From an uncultured Ilumatobacter sp. (GTDB taxonomy: Bacteria > Actinomycetota > Acidimicrobiia > Acidimicrobiales > Ilumatobacteraceae): a stretch of 5,018 nt of DNA. The DNA is taken from positions 1 to 5,018 of the forward strand of contig CALAHA010000125.1 in assembly GCA_937891565.1 (NCBI GenBank). The letters are read 5' to 3'. A program made the position numbers and the translations under genes. Below, in pieces: positions 1 through 5,018 of the stretch (positions are counted from its first letter, which is position 1; the number at the start of each line of letters is the position of its first letter). The notes beneath the pieces are model-generated. The model was not told the origin of the DNA and ran no database searches. It was given only the letters and a program-made list of their open reading frames with translations.

Positions 1-656
1 GTATCCTCGACCTGCTCCCGCCGCGCCTCGATGAGTACGACATCTTGATGACCGGTCAGCCGATCTGGCGCGAGCGTCTGCAGGGTGTTGGTGTGATCAC
101 GCCCCGCGAAGCACTTGCTCTGGGCGCCACTGGTCCCATCTTGCGTTCGACTGGTGTCGAGTGGGATCTCCGTCGCGACCAGCCTTACATGCACTACGAC
201 GAACTCGAGTTCGATGTGGTGGTCGGCTCGTACGGCGATGCGTTCGATCGATACGCAATCCGCCTCGCTGAAATCCGTGAGTCGATGGTCTTGGTTCGCC
301 AGATCATCGAACGGATCCCCGAGGGCGACTATCGCATCCAGGATAAAAAGGTCACCCCGCCGCCACGTGCTCGTATCGACGAGTCGATGGAAGCCCTCAT
401 CCACCACTTCAAGATCTTCACCGAAGGTTTTAAGGTGCCCGAAGGCGAGGTCTACGTGGGCATCGAGAGTCCCCGTGGCGAGATCGGCTGCTATATCGCT
501 TCCGACGGTGGCCCGAATCCGTACCGTCTCCACATGCGCGATTCGTCTTTCGTGAACATTCAGTGCCTGCCGCACATGATGCGCGGCGGCCTTGTTGCCG
601 ACGCCGTAGCGATCATCTCTTCGGTTGATCCTGTGCTCGGCGGCGTCGACCGATGA
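1..656 (+). CDS. nuoD: NADH-quinone oxidoreductase subunit D (NuoD, 49 kDa type), C-terminal part
   Basis: This is the 3' end of nuoD; the reading frame is open from the window edge (first full codon at base 3) and gives 217 residues before TGA at 654-656. NuoD is the cytoplasmic connecting subunit of complex I. With NuoB it forms the quinone-reduction cleft, and its fold is related to the large subunit of [NiFe] hydrogenases. Recognisable family segments are TGQPIWRERLQGVGVI near the start, TGPILRSTGVEWDLRRDQPY at bases 129-188, a PRGEIG segment near 470-487, SFVNIQCLPHMMRGGLVADAVA before the end, and the C-terminus DPVLGGVDR at 627-653. The N-terminal half, which carries the best-known quinone-contacting His and Tyr, lies outside the window. 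The in-frame TTG and ATG at 45-50 are internal codons, because the homology continues upstream of them (LDLLPPRLDEYDIL). Fusion to NuoC cannot be judged from here. The next gene is nuoE, 40 bases downstream. Identification is secure. Confidence 0.97.
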   Translation, partial: ILDLLPPRLDEYDILMTGQPIWRERLQGVGVITPREALALGATGPILRSTGVEWDLRRDQPYMHYDELEFDVVVGSYGDAFDRYAIRLAEIRESMVLVRQIIERIPEGDYRIQDKKVTPPPRARIDESMEALIHHFKIFTEGFKVPEGEVYVGIESPRGEIGCYIASDGGPNPYRLHMRDSSFVNIQCLPHMMRGGLVADAVAIISSVDPVLGGVDR

Positions 657-684
657 CGAACCCCGTCGATAAGTTTTCGTTCAC

Positions 685-689
685 AGGAG
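685..689 (+). promoter_or_regulatory. Ribosome binding site of nuoE
   Basis: AGGAG lies 7 bases before the ATG at 697 and supports that start. It sits in the 40-base nuoD-nuoE gap (657-696), the only non-coding DNA in the window. I see no convincing promoter or hairpin terminator in that gap, so nuoE is probably transcribed together with nuoD. The surrounding block is almost the same as the one before nuoG. Confidence 0.8.
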
Positions 690-696
690 CTGGCGC

Positions 697-1332
697 ATGA
701 GCCGTTTGTCCGACCACAACGTGGTCATTGCCAAAGAGATCATTGGGCACTACCCGAAGCAGAAGTCTGCGCTGATTCCGCTCGTCCATCTCAGCCAGGA
801 ACAAAACGGCTACGTCACCGAAGAGGCGATGCGCCACATCGCCGAGCTGGTCAATGTCACGCCCGCCGAAGTACTCGGCACAGCGTCGTTCTATGAGATG
901 TTCAAGTTCGAACCTGTTGGCAAGTACGTCGTCAACGTGTGTACGACGTTGTCGTGTGCGCTGCTCGGTGCCGGAGAACTCATGCATCACGCCGAACAGA
1001 AGCTCGGCGTCAAGGCAGGCGGCACAACCGCCGATGGGCTGATCACGCTCGAGCCAGCCGAGTGCCAGGCGGCATGCACCGAGGCGCCGTGCCTGCAGGT
1101 CAACTACCGTCACAAGTACCGCGTCACCCACGACGATTTTGACCAGATGGTCGATGACCTCCGATCCGGCAAGCTCGAATCCGAGATTCCAGCCCATGGC
1201 ACGCTCGGCCTGCAACGCCAACACATTCCTGATGACAAGGGCGTGGGTGCAGTGCATCCCGACGACGTCATCGGTGGTCCCGTGTGGATCCCCGTCGCCG
1301 TCGAGCCTGATAATGAAGGGGCATCCAAGTGA
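697..1332 (+). CDS. nuoE: NADH-quinone oxidoreductase subunit E (NuoE, 24 kDa type), [2Fe-2S] protein
   Basis: NuoE is the thioredoxin-like [2Fe-2S] subunit of the complex I NADH module. It sits next to NuoF and holds cluster N1a, close to FMN but off the main electron path. The protein has 211 residues. Residues about 5-75 form the helical N-terminal domain (KQKSALIPLVHLSQEQNGYV, then the FYEMF region at 65-69). The thioredoxin-like domain follows and carries the four ligands as C82-x4-C87 and C123-x3-C127, exactly the family spacing. A fifth cysteine, C132, is unlikely to be a ligand. The fold seems to end near residue 165. The remaining 45 or so residues, rich in Pro, Gly and Asp, are a tail absent from the roughly 166-residue E. 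coli protein; longer NuoE proteins occur in actinobacteria. The ATG start is fixed by AGGAG 7 bases upstream. The stop TGA overlaps the GTG start of nuoF by 4 bases, which suggests translational coupling. Confidence 0.97.
   Translation: MSRLSDHNVVIAKEIIGHYPKQKSALIPLVHLSQEQNGYVTEEAMRHIAELVNVTPAEVLGTASFYEMFKFEPVGKYVVNVCTTLSCALLGAGELMHHAEQKLGVKAGGTTADGLITLEPAECQAACTEAPCLQVNYRHKYRVTHDDFDQMVDDLRSGKLESEIPAHGTLGLQRQHIPDDKGVGAVHPDDVIGGPVWIPVAVEPDNEGASK
1315..1321 (+). promoter_or_regulatory. Ribosome binding site of nuoF, supporting a GTG start
   Basis: GAAGGGG inside the last codons of nuoE ends 7 bases before the GTG at 1329. This decides the nuoF start. The next in-frame GTG (1359) has no purine-rich stretch at the right distance, and the next in-frame ATG codes for residue 58, well inside conserved sequence. 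The start overlaps the nuoE stop as GTGA (1329-1332). Confidence 0.7.
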
Positions 1333-2765
1333 GCCATCCCACGAACTCCCCGGGTGCCGTGACACACGACTACATCCCGGGCTTCTACATTGGTGATCGC
1401 CCGAAGGTGGTGACGTCACGCTTCGAGTATGAAGACAGCTATACCCTCGAACGCTTCCTCGCAACCGGCGGCTACGACGGCCTGAAGAAGTGCCTGGCCA
1501 TGTCGCCGCAGGAAATGCACGACGAAGTTCGCAACTCAACGGTGCTCGGTCGCGGTGGCGCTGGCTTCCCGGCGGGTGTCAAATGGGGCTTCACCCCCGA
1601 GGGTGTGTGGCCGCGCTACCTCGTTGTCAACGGTGACGAATCAGAGCCGGGCACCTATAAGGACCGTCTCCTGATGGAACGCGATCCGCACCAATTGATC
1701 GAAGGCTGTCTGATTGCGTGCTACGCCGCCGGTCTGTCGCAATGCTTCCTGTACGTCCGCGGCGAGATGGCCGTTGCGCAAGAGCGCATTGCCACGGCCC
1801 TCAACGACGCATATGCCGCCGGTTACATCGGCAAAAACATCCTCGGCACGGACTTCTCCGTCGACATCGTGCTGCACTGGGGTGCCGGTGCCTACGTCGT
1901 TGGCGAAGAGACCGCACTGATCGAGTCGCTTGAAGGCGAGCGCGGGATGCCTCGCTTGAAGCCGCCATTCTTTCCGGCAGCCGTCGGCCTCTACGGCAAG
2001 CCGACCATCGTCAATAACGTCGAGACGCTCGCGAACCTCCCGTTCGTCGCCGTCAACGGTTCAGCTGCCTACACCGCGATTGGAACGCCCACCTCGCCCG
2101 GGACCCGTATGGTTGCTGTGTCAGGGCACGTCAAGCGGCCTGGCGTGTACGAGATCGTCAACGGGTCGACGACGTTCCGCGACATCATCTACGGCGACGA
2201 GTTCAGCCAGGGCATCCGCGACGGCAACGACATCAAGGCCTTCGTGCCCGGTGGCGGTTCGGCGCCGTGGTTCGTCGAAGATCAGCTCGACATCCCATTC
2301 GAAGGCAAGGAAGCCAGCGCTGCGGGATCGATGCTTGGGTCCGGCGCCATTATGGTGATGGACTCCACAACCGACATTCCTGCTGCTGCGTACACGCTCA
2401 CGAAGTTCTATGCCCACGAGTCGTGTGGCAAATGTACACCGTGCCGCGAAGGTGGTACCTGGCTCATGCGGATGCTCGAACGAGTCATCGACGGTCATGG
2501 CACCGATGCCGACCTCGACCAAATGCGCGAAGTCGGCCAGACGATTTGCCCCGGTGATATGCCGCACGCATCCAGTGCGCGGCTTGGCCTCGAAGCCGTG
2601 CCGTTCCCGTACAAGATGACCACGATTTGCTTTGTCGGTCCGTCTGCCTGGGCGCCGTTGCATTCGGCACTCACCCTGTTCCCCGAAGAGTTCGACGCGC
2701 GCGTCACCAAGGTGCCCAAGCGAATCTCCATTCCCGTCACCGCACTCTCAGGAGCTGACGCATGA
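1329..2765 (+). CDS. nuoF: NADH-quinone oxidoreductase subunit F (NuoF, 51 kDa type), NADH/FMN and [4Fe-4S] N3 subunit
   Basis: NuoF is the electron-input subunit of complex I. It binds NADH and FMN, takes hydride from NADH and passes electrons through [4Fe-4S] cluster N3 to NuoG. The 478-residue protein has the family domains in order. The nucleotide/FMN domain (about 65-235) has the glycine-rich GRGGAGFPAG (74-83), NGDESEPGTYKDR (101-113), GAGAYVVGEETALIESLEG (185-203) and KPTIVNNVETLAN (224-236). An SLBB-type beta-grasp domain covers about 260-312 (SGHVKRPGVYE, then FVPGGGSAPW). The C-terminal N3 domain has C366-x2-C369-x2-C372 in ESCGKCTPCREGG. The presumed fourth ligand is C434, in TTICFVGPSAWAPLHSALTLF, which matches the usual TICALGDAAAWPV-type segment. 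It lies 62 residues after C372, against 41 in E. coli and Thermus, so about 21 residues appear to be inserted, including another TIC motif with C407. The GTG start overlaps nuoE, and the TGA overlaps the nuoG ATG by 4 bases. Identification is secure; the choice of fourth ligand is inference. Confidence 0.97.
   Translation: MSHPTNSPGAVTHDYIPGFYIGDRPKVVTSRFEYEDSYTLERFLATGGYDGLKKCLAMSPQEMHDEVRNSTVLGRGGAGFPAGVKWGFTPEGVWPRYLVVNGDESEPGTYKDRLLMERDPHQLIEGCLIACYAAGLSQCFLYVRGEMAVAQERIATALNDAYAAGYIGKNILGTDFSVDIVLHWGAGAYVVGEETALIESLEGERGMPRLKPPFFPAAVGLYGKPTIVNNVETLANLPFVAVNGSAAYTAIGTPTSPGTRMVAVSGHVKRPGVYEIVNGSTTFRDIIYGDEFSQGIRDGNDIKAFVPGGGSAPWFVEDQLDIPFEGKEASAAGSMLGSGAIMVMDSTTDIPAAAYTLTKFYAHESCGKCTPCREGGTWLMRMLERVIDGHGTDADLDQMREVGQTICPGDMPHASSARLGLEAVPFPYKMTTICFVGPSAWAPLHSALTLFPEEFDARVTKVPKRISIPVTALSGADA
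2750..2754 (+). promoter_or_regulatory. Ribosome binding site of nuoG
   Basis: AGGAG within the last codons of nuoF lies 7 bases before the nuoG ATG at 2762. The start and the nuoF stop share ATGA (2762-2765), the usual arrangement for translational coupling. Confidence 0.8.
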
Positions 2766-5018
2766 CCGATGTCGCCGAAGAAGAAGTAATCGAAGCAGTG
2801 CCCGAGCCGGAGCCCGATCCCAACGCCGTGCAGGTCACGCTGAACGGCCGCGCGATTACTGCCCAGAAGGGCGACCTCGTCATCGCGGTTGCCGAAGGCA
2901 ACGGCGCTTCCGTACCGCACTTTTGTTACCACCCACGAATGAGCTCGGTCGGCATGTGCCGCCAGTGCTTGGTCGAGGTCGACACCGGCCGCGGTATGCA
3001 GCTCGCGCCGTCGTGCATGATCACCGTGTCGCCCGACATGAAGATCGACACCGAGTCGCCGACGGCGAAGCGTGCCCAAGAGGGCATGATTGAGATGCTG
3101 CTTGCCAACCATCCGCTCGATTGCCCGATCTGTGACAAGGGCGGCGAGTGCCCGCTCCAAGATCATTCGTACGCCGTTGGGCCCGGCGAGAGCCGGTTCG
3201 TCGAAGAGAAGCGTCACTACGAGAAGCCGATCCCTATCAGCGACCTCGTGTTACTCGACCGAGAGCGCTGCATCCTCTGTGACCGTTGCACGCGCTTTGC
3301 CGACGAGGTGGCCGGCGACAAGCTGATTGTCTTCACAGAACGCGGCAATAACACGCAGGTCATGACCTTCCCGGACGAGCCGTTTGCTTCGTACTTCTCG
3401 GGCAACACCGTTCAGATCTGCCCGGTTGGTGCACTGACCGCCGAGCCGTACCGCTTTAAGGCACGTCCGTGGGACCTTGAACAACAAGAATCCACGTGTA
3501 CCACATGCTCGGTCGGCTGCCGCACCGTTGTCCAGTCGAGCCGCGATGAACTGCTCCGATACCAGGGCGTCGACTCCGACCCGGTCAACCACGGCTGGCT
3601 GTGCGACCGCGGTCGCTTTAACTTCGAAGCGGTCAACTCTGAGCATCGCCTCTCCAACCCGATGATCCGCACCGAAGCTGGTCTGATCGAAACCACTTGG
3701 AACGGTGCCATGGCGACCGCCAGCGGCCTCATCCGCGAGACCCTCGCCACCGGTGGCGCTGCGCGCATTGCCATCCTCGGTGGTGCACGTGGCTCCAATG
3801 AGGATGCATTCGCCTGGGGTCAGCTCGCCGACGCGATCGACACCCCGTACCGTGATGCGCAGCTCGGTGACGGCCTGCCTGGCGAGCTCCTCGGCCTCAG
3901 GCGCGCAACCATCGACGAAGCGGCTAACGCCTCGACAATCGTGCTGCTCGGCCCCGACCTCAAAGAAGAACTGCCGGTTCTCTACCTCCGGCTCCGTGAT
4001 GCAGCTGAGAAGAAGCGCAGCAGAATCATCGAGTTCTCCGCGACCGATACCGGCCTCAGTCGGTACGCATGGAAGAGCGTGCGTCATGAGCCCGGCAATC
4101 AGGCCAAAGCCGTGGAAACCGCCATTGCCGATACCGATATTGCAGCGCAGCTCGCCAGCGGCGACGTTGTTATCGTCGCCGGCCGGCCCAACTTGGCCGA
4201 GTCATCCGACGCCACCGTCGCAGCACTGCAGGCAATGCTCAACGCGGCGCCGAGAGCCAAAGTGCTCCCGGCACTCCGCCGTGGCAATGTTGTCGGCGCG
4301 CTGTCGCTCGGGATGGCACCGACCGGCCCGGTCGGTGACCGCGGCGATGCGATCGACGCGTTGACCGCAGCTGCCGAGGGCAAGATCGATCTGCTGATCT
4401 TGGTTGGCGCCGACCCGCTCAGCGACTGCCCCGACACCGACCTTGCACGTCGTGCGTTGGCTGGCGCTCGTCGCATTATCTCGGTCGACACGCATCCGTC
4501 TGAGTCCACAAAGCTTGCTGACGTCGTGCTCGCCGCTGCCGCCTACGGCGAGAAGTCGGGCACAACGACGAACCTCGAGGGGCGCGTCACGACACTTGCT
4601 CAGAAAGTCACCGTCACGGGCACCGCTCGTCCTGACTGGATGATCGCTGTTGAACTGGGCATGTCGCTCGGCGACAACTCGTTCGCTGCCGACCACCCGC
4701 TGGCCGACGTTGCGTCAGTCAACGATGTCACCGATGCAATTGCAGCAACTGCGCCGCTCTTCGCGATGGTCACTCGGGAGGCGCTTGCGGGCGACCCCAA
4801 CGGAGTGATGTCGGCGCAGCCCGCTGCGTCGCTTCCGGCCGTGTCGGTTGCCGTGGCAGGACGTAACAGCTACGACTACCGGCTGGTTGTCAACCGCAAG
4901 TTGTACGACGGGGCGATTGGCACGGCGATGTCGCGTTCGCTTGTCAACCTCGCACCGGGTGCAGCGGCGCACGTTCATCCGCTCGACCTCGACGGCATCG
5001 GCGTCATCGAAGGTACCG
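2762..5018 (+). CDS. nuoG: NADH-quinone oxidoreductase subunit G (NuoG, 75 kDa type), 3' end beyond the window
   Basis: NuoG is the large iron-sulfur subunit of complex I that wires NuoF to the quinone-side subunits. I translated this frame by hand: 752 residues stay open to the window edge, with no stop. After an acidic N-terminus (1-20), the ferredoxin-like domain has C55, C66, C69 and C85 (N1b). The next motif, H117-x3-C121-x2-C124-x5-C130, binds N5, and C170-x2-C173-x2-C176 with C220 binds N4. C246-x2-C249-x3-C253 with C281 matches the optional N7 site, including the 28-residue step between the last two ligands seen in Thermus Nqo3. From about residue 290 the protein is a molybdopterin-oxidoreductase-like domain, which in NuoG is structural and has no molybdenum catalysis. 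RLVVNRKLYDGAIGTAMSRS (707-726) begins a region like the C-terminal dinucleotide-binding domain. Known NuoG lengths run from about 780 (Thermus) to about 900 (E. coli), so perhaps 30-150 residues are missing. The ATG is supported by AGGAG and by the overlap with nuoF. Confidence 0.97.
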   Translation, partial: MTDVAEEEVIEAVPEPEPDPNAVQVTLNGRAITAQKGDLVIAVAEGNGASVPHFCYHPRMSSVGMCRQCLVEVDTGRGMQLAPSCMITVSPDMKIDTESPTAKRAQEGMIEMLLANHPLDCPICDKGGECPLQDHSYAVGPGESRFVEEKRHYEKPIPISDLVLLDRERCILCDRCTRFADEVAGDKLIVFTERGNNTQVMTFPDEPFASYFSGNTVQICPVGALTAEPYRFKARPWDLEQQESTCTTCSVGCRTVVQSSRDELLRYQGVDSDPVNHGWLCDRGRFNFEAVNSEHRLSNPMIRTEAGLIETTWNGAMATASGLIRETLATGGAARIAILGGARGSNEDAFAWGQLADAIDTPYRDAQLGDGLPGELLGLRRATIDEAANASTIVLLGPDLKEELPVLYLRLRDAAEKKRSRIIEFSATDTGLSRYAWKSVRHEPGNQAKAVETAIADTDIAAQLASGDVVIVAGRPNLAESSDATVAALQAMLNAAPRAKVLPALRRGNVVGALSLGMAPTGPVGDRGDAIDALTAAAEGKIDLLILVGADPLSDCPDTDLARRALAGARRIISVDTHPSESTKLADVVLAAAAYGEKSGTTTNLEGRVTTLAQKVTVTGTARPDWMIAVELGMSLGDNSFAADHPLADVASVNDVTDAIAATAPLFAMVTREALAGDPNGVMSAQPAASLPAVSVAVAGRNSYDYRLVVNRKLYDGAIGTAMSRSLVNLAPGAAAHVHPLDLDGIGVIEGT

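Noticed and set aside
45..50. Possible start of a short nuoD-like gene at TTG/ATG
   Set aside because: The frame is open to the window edge and the upstream residues continue the NuoD family sequence, so these are internal codons.
657..696. Possible promoter or terminator in the nuoD-nuoE gap
   Set aside because: Apart from the ribosome binding site, the 40 bases show no convincing -10/-35 pair and no hairpin followed by a T run.
613..1539. Long minus-strand open frame (308 codons) opposite nuoE and the nuoF start
   Set aside because: It lies antisense to securely identified nuoD, nuoE and nuoF sequence and its translation (many Arg, His and Asp) resembles no family. Long antisense frames are common in GC-rich DNA.
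2495..3217. Minus-strand open frame (240 codons) across the nuoF-nuoG junction
   Set aside because: It is a shadow of the conserved plus-strand cysteine-motif regions, with no recognisable protein features.
3251..4087. Minus-strand open frame (278 codons) inside nuoG
   Set aside because: It is fully antisense to the N4/N7 and molybdopterin-like regions of NuoG; its composition is that of a codon-shadow frame.
3705..4364. Plus-strand alternative frame (219 codons) inside nuoG
   Set aside because: Its Ser/Arg/Pro-rich low-complexity translation is typical of an out-of-frame reading of GC-rich coding DNA, while the NuoG frame continues through without interruption.
1..5018. A novel system, mobile element or transferred island
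   Set aside because: All four genes are standard complex I subunits in the conserved order with uniform composition. No transposase, integrase, tRNA, direct-repeat array or long inverted repeat is seen.

Overview
The window is one stretch of a respiratory operon. It holds four consecutive plus-strand genes for the peripheral arm of proton-pumping NADH:quinone oxidoreductase (complex I, NDH-1): the 3' part of nuoD, complete nuoE, complete nuoF and the 5' part of nuoG. Coding density is close to total. The only gap is 40 bases between nuoD and nuoE. nuoE/nuoF and nuoF/nuoG each overlap by 4 bases (GTGA and ATGA).

Layout: bases 1-656 carry the C-terminal 217 residues of NuoD, the 49 kDa-type quinone-site subunit. 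Bases 697-1332 are NuoE (24 kDa type, [2Fe-2S] N1a). Bases 1329-2765 are NuoF (51 kDa type, NADH/FMN site and [4Fe-4S] N3). From 2762 to the window end runs NuoG (75 kDa type), with the ligand sets for N1b, N4, N5 and the optional N7 cluster; its stop lies outside the window. NuoE, NuoF and NuoG form the NADH-oxidising module. Electrons go from NADH to FMN on NuoF, along the NuoF and NuoG clusters, and on to the NuoB/NuoD region, where quinone is reduced. N1a on NuoE sits beside FMN as a side cluster.

Organism: the DNA is GC-rich (about 60% by eye) and codons mostly end in G or C. Separate nuoD-nuoE-nuoF-nuoG genes, a NuoE with a C-terminal tail and NuoD ending in DPVLGGVDR fit a free-living high-GC bacterium. 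An actinobacterium, perhaps of the Acidimicrobiia/Ilumatobacter type, is my best guess. This is inference from general resemblance, not a database result.

I see no mobile element, RNA gene, CRISPR array, terminator or foreign island, and no evidence of an undescribed system. The most notable feature is in NuoF: about 21 extra residues, including an extra TIC motif, between the third and the presumed fourth ligand of cluster N3. Smaller points are a nearly identical 20-base ribosome-binding/start block in front of both nuoE and nuoG, and C- and N-terminal extensions on NuoE and NuoG.
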